This document shows, in pieces, positions 22,110-30,838 of a stretch of DNA of 32,103 nucleotides (position 1 is its first letter; every line of letters begins with the position of its first letter). The notes under the pieces are model-generated. The model was given only the letters and a program-made list of their open reading frames with translations. It ran no database searches and had not been told where the DNA came from. A program made the position numbers and the translations under genes. This stretch comes from Methyloradius sp035460505 (GTDB lineage: Bacteria; Pseudomonadota; Gammaproteobacteria; Burkholderiales; Methylophilaceae), in contig DATHWP010000016.1 of NCBI GenBank assembly GCA_035460505.1, forward strand, positions 1 through 32,103, read 5' to 3'.

Positions 22110-25100
22110 TCACGCTCAATTTCTGGTTTGGCATTTCTAACAATATCTCGCGCATGGCATCAAGTTGAAAGCCCTGTAATAGTTTACGCATGAGAGTCAC
22201 GAATGACTCGTATGAAGCATCCAGTGCTGCAATGTCATCCAGTTTACTAGCAACGCCACGTACAAAACCGACAGCAAGCAAGCCTTCTAAAGCTTGCACA
22301 TGCTCAATTGGCGGATAGATAAAATCCACTATTTGCGCTGGAGTCTGATCAGTCAAACTGAACAGGCTGGGCATATAAGCACTCATTTCCAGCGAGTCAA
22401 ATTCGGTGAGCCATTTAATATTCAAGCGATTACCTATCCAGTCGAGCAGCTCAGATACATGCACGGGTTTGATGATGATATCGTCAGTATGAATGCCCGC
22501 GGTGTTTTCCAGCCCTTTATCAAAAGCATTGGCTGAAACAATACCAATCAGCACATCGGACTGATGCACCTTACGGATGATGTAGCTCGCCTCCCAGCCG
22601 TCCATCACTGGCATCGCCAAGTCCATGAGGATCAGATCAGGTTTGAAAGTCTGGTAGAGATCAACGCATTCACGACCATTTGCGGCCTGCGCCATCTCAA
22701 AGCCCAGTGGCTCGAGTATATGTACCAGCATCTCGCGATCCACTGCTTCGTTATCCACCACCAGTATTTTCTTGCGTGCGCCTTGATAGGCAATGCGGGT
22801 GGAAATACTTTCAGAGACCAAGTCTTTTGCCTGGTGCGCCTGCGGTAAAAATAGACGAATGTAAAAAGTCGTGCCTTTGCCCATTGTGCTTTTGACTGTG
22901 AGCTCGCCGCCCATCAACTGGGTCAACATCTTACTGATGGTCAGGCCAAGCCCAGTACCGCCGATGCTGCTATTGTTCGCTGCGCTACCACGGGTAAATG
23001 GCTCAAAGACCTCATCGATTTCCTCTTGTAAAATGCCAGGGCCAGTGTCTTCTATTTCCACCAAAGCCAGTTCTCGGGCATAGCGCAGGCGGAAATTGAC
23101 GCCGCCTTGCTCGGTAAATTTGACGGCATTGCCCAAGATATTAATCAGTATCTGGCTCAAACGTTTTTGGTCAGCACGCACAACGGCAGGCAAATCACCC
23201 GTAATTTCATAGCTAAAGCCTATGCCTTTGTTACGGGCTTGTAGCTCGAACATATCGACAATCTGGCCAATAAGCTCGGGGAATTTGAGTGGCTTGATAT
23301 CAAAGGTCAGCTTACCGCTCTCGATTCTGGCAATATCGAGCGTGCCTTCAATCAAGGAGAGCAAGTGCTCACCGCTACGCCGAATCACGCGAATGGCCGG
23401 CTGGCGATGTGCGGGGATCGAGGTGTCGTTATCCAGCAGTTGTGCATAACCCAATATGCTATTAAGCGGAGTACGCAACTCGTGGCTAATGCCTGTGATG
23501 TAGCGACTTTTTGCCTGATTGGCTTGTTCGGCCACTTGCCTGGCCTGCTGCAATTCCGCATCAGTCTGACGATGAAGCTCGATTTCACGCAGCAACAAAC
23601 CCGTCTGCCGATTTGACTCCTCTTGAGCAACTCGCCGGCTCTGGCTAGTGAGCACTAACCACCATGTGATGATGGCACTGGCGAACACTAGGGCGGCAAA
23701 TACTTTCAGGTAACCCATGCGCAACTCTGGCAATAATGCGGCAGCGGTATCGCGCAAAATGAGTGTTTCGTGGAAATAGATCAGGCCAAGAATCAGGCCA
23801 AGAAAACTCAAAATAACCGCCATTAACAAAATATAGTGGCTGAGCCCGCTGTTAAGGTAAGGATACAAAGATTCTGGCAACAGCTTGGCCAACATGGCAT
23901 CCCACTGCGTGGATAATTTTGCGTGCGGCTTACAGAGATCATCACAACGTGCATCCAGACAACAGCAAAGTGAACAGATAGCGCCTTGGTAAGCTGGGCA
24001 CTGCGCCATGTCATCAGTCTCATACTCGCGTTCGCAAACCACGCATTTTTCCACACGCTTAGCCTTGGCGGTTTCAGGCTGCTGAAGATTAACTGGGTTA
24101 ATTCCCGTATTTAGTGGCTCGACCACCACCTTGAATTTGTAAGGTTGGCGTGCGATGTAGTATTTGCCTTTCGTGAGCCAAGCAATCAATGGCGATGTCA
24201 CGAATGCTGTCCCTAATGCAATAAAGGCCGAGAAGGCTTTTAACTCATGGCCGAATAATCCTGCAAATGCCGCAATAGAAACTGCTGAGGCCAACAGCAT
24301 CGCGCCAACACCCACTGGGTTGATGTCATACAAATAAGCGCGGCGAAACTCTATGCCTTTGGGGCTCCAACCCAGCGGCTTATTAATCACCAAATCGGCA
24401 ACCACTGCAGTAATCCATGAAATCGCGATATTGGAATAAAGGCCAAGCACTTGTTCTAGCGCCTTGAATACATCCAATTCCATCAGCATCACGGCAATTA
24501 GTGCATTGAATACAGCCCAGACTACGCGTCCAGGGTGGCTATGCGTTAAGCGGGCAAAAAAGTTGGACCATGCCAGTGAGCCCGCATAGGCATTGGTCAT
24601 GTTGATCTTGATCTGCGAGACAATGACAAATAGCGTAGTCACAGCAAGGGCAATTTGTGGTGCGCTAAATACGTGGCTGAACCCCACAAAGTACATGTGC
24701 GTTGGATTCACCGCGTTCTCAAACGACATGCTGCCTTCAATCGCAAGATAGGCCAAAAGCGCCCCACCCAGCATTTTCACCAAACCCAGAATAATCCAGC
24801 CAGGGCCTGCAATCAGCACACCTAGATGCCAGGCGATTTTATTTTCTTCAGTCTTCTCAGGCATAAAACGCAGAAAATCTACCTGCTCGCCAATCTGCGT
24901 AATCAGCGCAACACCCACGGCAGTGGCCGCCCCAAACATCAGGAAATTGAATTCACCCCTTGAGGATTTGCCAGTGAAGCTGATCAGGCGCGAAACAATC
25001 TGCGGGTCTTGGTGAATGATGGCGATAAAAGGCAGTACCATCAAAATCAGCCAGATTGGCTGCGTAATCATCTGGATACGACTAATCAACGTCACCCCAT

Positions 25101-25641
25101 GCGTGACCAGCGGAATCACAATGAGCGCGCTCACCATATAGCCGATATACAGCGGCATATGGAAATACAGCTCTAGCGCATAAGCCATGATGGCGGCTTC
25201 TAGTGCAAAGAGTATAAAAGTGAATGAAGCGTAAACGAAAGAAGAAATGGTGGAGCCGATATAGCCAAACCCTGCGCCACGGGTCAGCAAATCCATATCA
25301 ACACCATACTTTGCAGCGTAATAACTGATAGGCAAACCCGTCATAAAAATGATCAGGCTTACCGCTAATATCGCCCAAAAAGCGTTAATAAAGCCATAAT
25401 TAACCGCTATTGTGCCGCCAATTGCTTCTAAAACCAGAAACGAGATCGCGCCAAAAGCAGTATTCGCCACACGCAGCACAGACCATTTACGAAATGAATG
25501 CGGCGTAAAGCGCAAGGCGTAGTCTTCCAGCGTCTCATTGCCCACCCATGTGTTGTAATCACGACGCACTTTGACTATGCGCTGTGTTGGCTCATGGGCT
25601 TCATTATTGGCCTGATCGGCTTCGGCTATGGCTGTGGTCAA
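22102..25641 (-). CDS. NCS1 permease - histidine kinase - receiver fusion sensor
   Basis: 1179 residues. Order: an NCS1 nucleobase/hydantoin-type permease of about twelve helices (~40-490); a cytosolic cysteine cluster with nine Cys between 533 and 570 (CVVC, QCP, ICSLCCC, RC, DLC); two further membrane helices (603-624, 645-666); a coiled coil (670-712); HisKA with H720 in SHELRTPLNS; HATPase_c with N834/N838, DTGPGI (865-870) and GGTGLGL (894-900); a receiver with D1007 and K1058; and a ~90-residue helical tail lacking an evident Hpt histidine. The start is TTG at 25641 with AGGGA 7 nt upstream; the only nearby ATG runs into a stop. The likely role is sensing, and possibly transporting, a purine, pyrimidine, hydantoin or similar compound, passing phosphate to the LuxR regulator it overlaps. 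It is analogous to CbrA-type transporter kinases. Confidence 0.9.
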   Translation of the reverse strand: MTTAIAEADQANNEAHEPTQRIVKVRRDYNTWVGNETLEDYALRFTPHSFRKWSVLRVANTAFGAISFLVLEAIGGTIAVNYGFINAFWAILAVSLIIFMTGLPISYYAAKYGVDMDLLTRGAGFGYIGSTISSFVYASFTFILFALEAAIMAYALELYFHMPLYIGYMVSALIVIPLVTHGVTLISRIQMITQPIWLILMVLPFIAIIHQDPQIVSRLISFTGKSSRGEFNFLMFGAATAVGVALITQIGEQVDFLRFMPEKTEENKIAWHLGVLIAGPGWIILGLVKMLGGALLAYLAIEGSMSFENAVNPTHMYFVGFSHVFSAPQIALAVTTLFVIVSQIKINMTNAYAGSLAWSNFFARLTHSHPGRVVWAVFNALIAVMLMELDVFKALEQVLGLYSNIAISWITAVVADLVINKPLGWSPKGIEFRRAYLYDINPVGVGAMLLASAVSIAAFAGLFGHELKAFSAFIALGTAFVTSPLIAWLTKGKYYIARQPYKFKVVVEPLNTGINPVNLQQPETAKAKRVEKCVVCEREYETDDMAQCPAYQGAICSLCCCLDARCDDLCKPHAKLSTQWDAMLAKLLPESLYPYLNSGLSHYILLMAVILSFLGLILGLIYFHETLILRDTAAALLPELRMGYLKVFAALVFASAIITWWLVLTSQSRRVAQEESNRQTGLLLREIELHRQTDAELQQARQVAEQANQAKSRYITGISHELRTPLNSILGYAQLLDNDTSIPAHRQPAIRVIRRSGEHLLSLIEGTLDIARIESGKLTFDIKPLKFPELIGQIVDMFELQARNKGIGFSYEITGDLPAVVRADQKRLSQILINILGNAVKFTEQGGVNFRLRYARELALVEIEDTGPGILQEEIDEVFEPFTRGSAANNSSIGGTGLGLTISKMLTQLMGGELTVKSTMGKGTTFYIRLFLPQAHQAKDLVSESISTRIAYQGARKKILVVDNEAVDREMLVHILEPLGFEMAQAANGRECVDLYQTFKPDLILMDLAMPVMDGWEASYIIRKVHQSDVLIGIVSANAFDKGLENTAGIHTDDIIIKPVHVSELLDWIGNRLNIKWLTEFDSLEMSAYMPSLFSLTDQTPAQIVDFIYPPIEHVQALEGLLAVGFVRGVASKLDDIAALDASYESFVTLMRKLLQGFQLDAMREILLEMPNQKLSVNG

Positions 25642-25739
25642 CTACATTTCCCTATTTTATTTTTAATAACTCGATGTGATTTGTTACAAAAATACCCAAC
25701 TTTATCTTACATAACTTCTGGCATTGCTGGAGTACGCCA

Positions 25740-25767
25740 TTTGACGTATTCGCTTAGATTGATTAAA
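25740..25767 (+). promoter_or_regulatory. Candidate promoter P1 of chrA
   Basis: TTGACG (5/6 match to the -35 consensus) near 25741 is followed after 16 nt by TTAAAT (4/6) or after 17 nt by TAAATA. It would give a ~190-nt leader. A second candidate, TTGCAA-17 nt-TAGGAT at about 25823-25851, would start transcription just before the first hairpin of the leader. Motif evidence only; P2 is the better fit to the structured leader. Confidence 0.4.
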
Positions 25768-25853
25768 TACAATGAATATTAAGCACGGCTTGTGCCTAGC
25801 GGCGGCTTGATTCTGGATTAAGTTGCAATAAAACTTAAAAGATTTTAGGATTC

Positions 25854-25938
25854 AAAGGTGGGGATTTTGCAGCCTCCCCCTTTCAAGATGAATAGTTCAA
25901 GACGCCTAGCGTCCAAGGCCTGCTCCAATTAAAGGCTT
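25854..25938 (+). promoter_or_regulatory. Structured chrA leader: three consecutive hairpins
   Basis: Hairpin 1: AAAGG-T-GGG (25854-25862) pairs with CCC-CCTTT (25876-25883 region), a strong GC stem. Hairpin 2: GACGC-CTA-GCGTC (25901-25913) is perfect. Hairpin 3: AGGCCT (25916-25921) pairs with AGGCTT (25933-25938) with one G-U. None is followed by a U-run. The ribosome site AGGAG (25950-25954) follows directly. The arrangement suggests a regulatory 5' leader, but no known riboswitch class was recognised. Confidence 0.45.
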
Positions 25939-25959
25939 AACAACCCTAAAGGAGAGTTC

Positions 25960-27318
25960 GTGGACACTAAAAACAATCTCAGCAGCACCCAAATTACAGC
26001 CCCTCAACCTGTCACTCTAAAGCAAGCCTTTGTCTATTGGCTTAAACTTGGCTTCATCAGCTTTGGCGGCCCTGCTGGCCAGATCGCCATTATGCATCAT
26101 GACCTAGTCGAGAAGAAACGCTGGATTTCAGAGAAGCGTTTCTTGCATGCACTCAATTTTTGCATGGTATTACCCGGGCCTGAAGCACAGCAACTTGCTA
26201 CTTACATAGGCTGGCTGATGCATCGTACTTGCGGCGGCATCATTGCCGGCGGCCTATTCGTTCTGCCTTCATTCTTTATATTGGTAGGATTAGCGTGGGT
26301 CTATATGGCTTATGGTGCCCTGCCTGCAGCCGCAGGAGCACTCTATGGAATCAAGCCAGCCGTTGTCGCTATCGTGTTCTTTGCGGCTTACCGTATTGGT
26401 TCCAGAACGCTTAAAAACCACGTGCTTTGGTCACTCTCCGCATTGGCATTCTTTGCCATTGCCGTGTTGAAGCTTCCGTTCCCGATCATCGTACTGGCAG
26501 CAGGACTCATTGGTTATGTTGGTGGCCGCATTTCCCCCAAGTATTTTCAGGTGGGTGGTGGGCATGGTGCTAGCAAGAAGGATTATGGCCCCGCACTAAT
26601 TGATGATGAAACGCCTACTCCACAGCATGCTAGCTTCAACTGGAACAAGGCGCTAAGAATCACTGCCATTGGTCTCGGCATCTGGTTACTTGCCATAACA
26701 ATTCTATATATCCGCTATGGCTGGAATGGTGCCTTCACACAAATGGGCTGGTTTTTTACCAAAGCCGCATTACTAACATTTGGTGGTGCTTACGCAGTAT
26801 TGCCTTATGTCTATCAAGGCGCAGTAGAGCACTATCATTGGCTGAACCCAACACAAATGATTGATGGCTTAGCATTAGGTGAGACTACGCCAGGCCCGTT
26901 GATTATGGTGGTGACATTCGTTGGCTTTGTGGGTGGTTGGGTAACGCAAGTGTTTGGGCCAGATGCCGCATTCATGTCGGCTGTGACTGCGGCGGCTATC
27001 GTGACCTTCTTTACCTTTTTACCGAGCTTCATCTTTATTTTATTGGGTGGGCCGTTTATCGAGACTACCCATGGCAATTTGAAATTTACCGCACCGCTTA
27101 GTGCAATTACTGCCGCTGTTGTCGGTGTCATCTTTAATCTGGCGCTATTCTTTGCTTACCATGTGTTCTGGGTAAAGGGATTTGCTGGTTCAGTCGATTG
27201 GGCATCAGTGATCATCACGCTCATGGTGTTTATTGCCATATACCGCTTCAAGGTCAATATCATTCCCGTTATCCTGAGTTGCGGCGTGCTGGGGATGGCT
27301 TGGAAATTACTCGCTTGA
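25960..27318 (+). CDS. chrA: ChrA, two-domain chromate transporter
   Basis: 452 residues, a long-chain ChrA with two homologous halves. The first carries LGFISFGGPAGQIAIMH (30-46) and LPGPEAQQLATYIGW (71-85). The second carries FGGAYAVLPYVYQ (274-286) and ETTPGPLIMVVTFVGF (308-323). ChrA is an inner-membrane protein that expels chromate, a toxic sulfate analogue, giving resistance. The start is GTG with AGGAG five bases before it. No chrB regulator gene is adjacent; control may lie in the structured leader. It converges on the His-tailed permease with a 13-nt gap and no evident terminator. Confidence 0.94.
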   Translation: MDTKNNLSSTQITAPQPVTLKQAFVYWLKLGFISFGGPAGQIAIMHHDLVEKKRWISEKRFLHALNFCMVLPGPEAQQLATYIGWLMHRTCGGIIAGGLFVLPSFFILVGLAWVYMAYGALPAAAGALYGIKPAVVAIVFFAAYRIGSRTLKNHVLWSLSALAFFAIAVLKLPFPIIVLAAGLIGYVGGRISPKYFQVGGGHGASKKDYGPALIDDETPTPQHASFNWNKALRITAIGLGIWLLAITILYIRYGWNGAFTQMGWFFTKAALLTFGGAYAVLPYVYQGAVEHYHWLNPTQMIDGLALGETTPGPLIMVVTFVGFVGGWVTQVFGPDAAFMSAVTAAAIVTFFTFLPSFIFILLGGPFIETTHGNLKFTAPLSAITAAVVGVIFNLALFFAYHVFWVKGFAGSVDWASVIITLMVFIAIYRFKVNIIPVILSCGVLGMAWKLLA

Positions 27319-27331
27319 AACAATCAATTTT

Positions 27332-28375
27332 CTAGTGATTGTGCTGATGATGTGCATCTGGATAGTGCGGATGGCGATGCTTTATAGATAGATGCTGATG
27401 GGCATGGGTATGTTTAACGCCTAGCTCAATTTGATGCTCATGGCCGTGTTGATGATGTTCATCGTGAGTATGTTCATGCTCATGTTCTATTGGCATGTGG
27501 CTATGAGTGTGCTCATGATGCTCGGTTAAATGCAGCCAGATACCGAGAGCCATGAGTAGCCCGGCAATCAGAAGCGGCAATGTTAATGGCTCACCTAAAG
27601 CAATCGCCAATAACGCACCAAAGAATGGTGCTACTGAGAAATAAGCACCTGTTCGAGCCGTTCCAAGATGCCGCAGACCAACCACAAATAAAGTCAGGCT
27701 GACTCCGTAAGCCAGAAACCCAAGCACCAACGCCCCAGCAAGATGAGGTATTGCTGGCAATGTTACCCCCAGTGAAAAGGCAAGAAACAAATTGACCGTA
27801 CCAGCTACCAGCCCTTTGACTGAGGCAATCCATGTTGCATCAGATAATGAGACTTTGCGAGTGAGGTTATTATCAACACCCCATGCAAAACAAGCGCCCA
27901 GTATCGCCAAAGTTGGTAGTGAACTGGCAAAGCTGATTATATCTCGCCAACTAAGGATAGTTGCCCCGACCAAAATTGCTAACATGCCGATGGCAATGCG
28001 ACGGTCAACGTTCTCTTTAAAAGCGAACCATGCCAGTAATGCAGTAAATACGCCTTCTGTATTAAGCAGTAGAGACGCGCCAGAAGCTGGCATATTGCTC
28101 AGCCCCCACATCAATAATACGGGAGCCACAACCCCACCAGCTAGGATAGCGCCTGAGAACCAGGACAACTCTACGGGAGTGAGCTTTACAGGTAATGCCT
28201 TGGTGATAAGACGGTAAAGTGTTAAGCCAACACCAGAACCAATATACAACAACCCAGCCAATAACCATGGGCTGACATCAGCCAAGAGCAGTTTGGCAAG
28301 AGGCATCCCCATCCCAAAAAGCAAGGCTGCGGTAAGTGCTGCAAACACACCGACCTGATTAACTTTGACTTTCAT
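27332..28375 (-). CDS. DMT-family permease with histidine-rich tail
   Basis: 347 residues: about ten membrane helices in two EamA repeats (~8-140, ~150-278), then a hydrophilic tail (282-347) with 26 histidines in 66 residues, mixed with Glu, Asp and Thr in repeats like HEHTH, HEHEH, HTHAHQH. Such tails bind Ni2+, Zn2+ or Co2+. The gene lies 9 nt after hupE/ureJ in the urease run, so it is probably a nickel-related transporter or metal buffer. Direction (import or export) cannot be told; DMT relatives are mostly exporters. Note that UreE here has only a short His motif, so this tail may take over metal storage. Confidence 0.83.
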   Translation of the reverse strand: MKVKVNQVGVFAALTAALLFGMGMPLAKLLLADVSPWLLAGLLYIGSGVGLTLYRLITKALPVKLTPVELSWFSGAILAGGVVAPVLLMWGLSNMPASGASLLLNTEGVFTALLAWFAFKENVDRRIAIGMLAILVGATILSWRDIISFASSLPTLAILGACFAWGVDNNLTRKVSLSDATWIASVKGLVAGTVNLFLAFSLGVTLPAIPHLAGALVLGFLAYGVSLTLFVVGLRHLGTARTGAYFSVAPFFGALLAIALGEPLTLPLLIAGLLMALGIWLHLTEHHEHTHSHMPIEHEHEHTHDEHHQHGHEHQIELGVKHTHAHQHLSIKHRHPHYPDAHHQHNH

Positions 28376-28384
28376 TTGGTCATT

Positions 28385-28963
28385 CTAAACAGCCAGTAAA
28401 TAAGCCCCTGCCAGCAACATCAAACCGCCCATCACCACATTGAGTTGCTTGGCGATAGCCACACGGCGAGAGGATAACAACAAGCCAATAGCGTGTAGCA
28501 AAGCAGTCGCGAGTAACATGCCCAGCATCGTATTCCAGCCACTAGAGAATGAGAGTTCAAGCCCATGCGCAAAGCCGTGAAGCATGGAAAATATGGCAGT
28601 CAATGCTATCTGTAACGGGCGTTTAAGTGGTAATTGAATCAACAACAGCAGACCCATTGCCAGCACACTAGCGCTGACACCAATCTCGACACTGTCGGTA
28701 TTTAAGCTAGCAGGCATCAACCCTGACATAGCAATTGCCGCACCCAATGCCATCACCAAGACAAAAGTCACTGGTAATTGCCAGCGCGCAGAGCCACCAA
28801 GTTTAGCTGCCCACATGCCAATTCCGACCATGACCAGCAAATGATCAATCCCAGTGAGCGGATGTAGAAATCCAGCCAAGGCGCCATGCTCGGCATGGCC
28901 TGGATGCGCCATTGCCAGCGTTGAAAATAAACCTAAACTAATGGCGAGCAACATTTTTTTCAT
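28385..28963 (-). CDS. hupE: HupE/UreJ family nickel transporter
   Basis: 192 residues. A signal peptide (MKKMLLAISLGLFSTLAMA, cleavage after A19) leaves a mature N-terminus HPGHAEHG. The family motif HPLTGIDH (34-41) begins helix 1, and about six membrane helices follow. HupE/UreJ proteins take up Ni2+ for hydrogenase or urease; with urease genes on both this strand and side, UreJ is the better reading. AAGGAG seven bases before the ATG is strong, which suits reinitiation after the 54-nt gap behind ureG. Confidence 0.93.
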   Translation of the reverse strand: MKKMLLAISLGLFSTLAMAHPGHAEHGALAGFLHPLTGIDHLLVMVGIGMWAAKLGGSARWQLPVTFVLVMALGAAIAMSGLMPASLNTDSVEIGVSASVLAMGLLLLIQLPLKRPLQIALTAIFSMLHGFAHGLELSFSSGWNTMLGMLLATALLHAIGLLLSSRRVAIAKQLNVVMGGLMLLAGAYLLAV

Positions 28964-28997
28964 AGTGATTCTCCTTTTCTAGTTCTGTAGCGTAAGC

Positions 28998-29027
28998 GAT
29001 GCTTGGAGTTATAACCCTTAAAGCATC
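28998..29027 (-). repeat. Hairpin over the ureG stop
   Basis: GATGCTT (28998-29004) and AAGCATC (29021-29027) are perfect 7-bp inverted copies around a centre containing the palindrome GTTATAAC. The structure includes the ureG stop codon and precedes the ureG-hupE gap. No U-run follows, so it is more likely an mRNA processing or stability element than a terminator. Confidence 0.4.
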
Positions 29028-29665
29028 AACCCTTGTTTTTCGATAAAGCTGACTATCTCTTCCAACCCTTGGCCCGTTTTCAAATTGGTAAAGATAAACG
29101 GCCGCTCGCCGCGCATGCGTTTGGCATCTCTATCCATCACTTCTAGCGATGCGCCAACCATAGGGGCAAGATCTATTTTGTTGATAATTAGCAAATCAGA
29201 TTTAGTAATTCCAGGGCCGCCTTTGCGTGGGATCTTTTCGCCGGCGGCGACATCAATAACATAAATGGTCAGATCAGACAACTCTGGGCTAAAAGTTGCC
29301 GCCAGGTTATCGCCCCCGCTTTCAACAAAAATAATATCCAGTGTTTTAAAGCGTTTGCTAAGCTGGGCAACCGCCTCAAGATTCATCGAAGCATCTTCTC
29401 GTATGGCGGTATGTGGACAGCCTCCAGTTTCTACACCGATAATGCGGTCAGGCGATAGCGCTTCATTACGCGTAAGAAATTCTGCATCTTCTTTGGTGTA
29501 GATGTCGTTGGTCACAACAGCAATGTTGTAAATATCGCGTAGCCGTTTGCATAAAGATAGTGTCAGCGCTGTTTTACCAGAACCCACTGGTCCGCCGATG
29601 CCAACGCGTAAAGGTTCTTTATAGCTGGTAGTCGCCGCCATTGGTTTTTCAATAGTAAGTGTCAT
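29018..29665 (-). CDS. ureG: UreG, urease accessory GTPase
   Basis: 215 residues. UreG is the SIMIBI-class GTPase that delivers nickel into apo-urease with UreF and UreH/UreD. The P-loop GGPVGSGKT (24-32), the ESGGDN motif and the metal-binding C83-P-H85 (GGCPHTAIRED) are all present. IINKIDLAP is the guanine-specificity NKxD motif. The start overlaps the ureF stop as ATGA. Confidence 0.98.
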   Translation of the reverse strand: MTLTIEKPMAATTSYKEPLRVGIGGPVGSGKTALTLSLCKRLRDIYNIAVVTNDIYTKEDAEFLTRNEALSPDRIIGVETGGCPHTAIREDASMNLEAVAQLSKRFKTLDIIFVESGGDNLAATFSPELSDLTIYVIDVAAGEKIPRKGGPGITKSDLLIINKIDLAPMVGASLEVMDRDAKRMRGERPFIFTNLKTGQGLEEIVSFIEKQGLML

Positions 29666-30354
29666 GATCTAAATAGCCTGCTGTACTGGGTCTCATGTTG
29701 GCAGCCTGCAATCGTCAGGCTGGGTGCAAAATTGCTGATTTCATCGTTATCTAGCGCCATGGCAGCATTCACCAAATCGGGTAATTGCTGGCCTAAACTC
29801 AATAATATTTTTTGCCCTGCGACTTGCCCAAGCGGTACCGTTTTCATGGCTGCGCTGGCCTGATTTTCTGCCCAGGACCACGCATAGGCCTGCAACATAT
29901 CAGGCAACGGAATTGCCCAAACATAGGCAACGCCTGCATACACGGCAGGAAAGCTAGGCTCGTGCAGCGCATTAATTTTTGTCATAAAATCATCAGGTAA
30001 ATCATTCAAGTCATTCAGCAAGCGGCAGAGTGAATAACCCATTTGCCTGGTTTCAGCGAGCGACTCAGCTGTATCACGCCCAGCCTGAAAAAACGCATCC
30101 CATGTATTAACAGCTTGCATATCATAGGCTTGCCAGGCTTGATAAAGTCGATGCAATACGGGTAACTCAAAGTTGCCTTGGTATATGTGCAATGCATCGC
30201 TAATCCATTGTTTGGCAGTTGCCAGATCATGCACGTCGCCAGACTCAATCGCCCATTCCAAGCCTTGAGAATAACTGTAAGCGCCCACTGGCAGCATGGG
30301 GCTGGCAAGTTGCAATAATCGGCTCAGTGCCAGACTGGAAGCAGCACTAGCCAT
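29662..30354 (-). CDS. ureF: UreF, urease accessory protein
   Basis: 230 residues from ATG at 30354, which overlaps the ureE stop by 8 nt and has GAGG about 9 nt upstream; the longer frame (to 30447) lies inside ureE and is rejected. UreF binds UreD and UreG and gates GTP-dependent nickel insertion. The opening LSRLLQLASPMLPVGAYSYSQGLEWAIE (quoted by its ends, 11-38) is diagnostic. QAYAWSWAENQASAAMKTVPLGQ near residue 175 is also typical. The C-terminus ends CQHETQYSRLFRS, as in other UreF proteins. Confidence 0.96.
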   Translation of the reverse strand: MASAASSLALSRLLQLASPMLPVGAYSYSQGLEWAIESGDVHDLATAKQWISDALHIYQGNFELPVLHRLYQAWQAYDMQAVNTWDAFFQAGRDTAESLAETRQMGYSLCRLLNDLNDLPDDFMTKINALHEPSFPAVYAGVAYVWAIPLPDMLQAYAWSWAENQASAAMKTVPLGQVAGQKILLSLGQQLPDLVNAAMALDNDEISNFAPSLTIAGCQHETQYSRLFRS

Positions 30355-30838
30355 GCCGACGTAACCTCGCCGAAGGCAATCGCGCAATATTTGCGTCATC
30401 ATCATGATGGCGATGGCCGCCTCCGTAGGCGCCAGCTTCAGGCTCAAATGGTGCCTGTTCGTCAGTTAAGGTCATGCCCAAGCCGATCAGCATGTCTTTC
30501 AATACATGGTCTTGCTCAAGCAGTAGCCAACCATCCCCAACTTGCAGAGGCACATGCCGATTACCCAGATGATAGGCCGCACCCATCAAGGCTTGCTGAT
30601 TTTGCGCAGTTACTCGAGTCACAGGTTCATTGGCTGCGACTACCTGCACCACACGGCCATCTTCTGATTTCAACAAATCCCCGCCGCGCAGTATTGTGCC
30701 GCGATCAAGCATTAATGCGGCTTCCAGACCAGATTGCAATGTCACCCGGAGACGACTTCTCTGGCGCAGATCAAACGGCAATAACAGTTGCTCATCAATC
30801 TGGTGAAGTCCGGTCAGGCGTTGTGTAATATTTAGCAT
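30347..30838 (-). CDS. ureE: UreE, urease nickel metallochaperone
   Basis: 163 residues from ATG at 30838; this ATG and the ureC stop share one base (TGATG), so a TTG one codon earlier is discarded. UreE carries Ni2+ to the UreDFG-urease complex. The N-terminal peptide-binding domain ends near 70. The metal-binding domain has NRHVPLQV with the key His, and LEQDHVLKDMLIGLG. The C-terminal tail GGGHRHHDDDANIARLPSARLRRHG (135-163) is only modestly His-rich compared with many UreE proteins. Confidence 0.95.
   Translation of the reverse strand: MLNITQRLTGLHQIDEQLLLPFDLRQRSRLRVTLQSGLEAALMLDRGTILRGGDLLKSEDGRVVQVVAANEPVTRVTAQNQQALMGAAYHLGNRHVPLQVGDGWLLLEQDHVLKDMLIGLGMTLTDEQAPFEPEAGAYGGGHRHHDDDANIARLPSARLRRHG

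Larger units (their letters stand above)
25642..25959. other. 318-bp divergent intergenic region
   Basis: This gap separates the transporter-kinase gene (minus) from chrA (plus). It contains the ribosome site of the kinase, two candidate plus-strand promoters and a chain of hairpins before chrA, listed separately. I see no open frame, no clear minus-strand promoter and no sigma-54 site: a TGGC-N-GC match at about 25720-25740 has the wrong spacing. Confidence 0.6.

Noticed and set aside
25715..25745. Sigma-54-like TGGC...GC element upstream of the transporter-kinase
   Set aside because: GG to GC spacing is 9 rather than 10 nt and the flanking bases do not match the consensus.
26835..27131. 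Minus-strand 98-codon frame inside chrA
   Set aside because: It is a shadow of chrA: low-complexity Thr/Val/Asn composition, and chrA is complete in its own frame.
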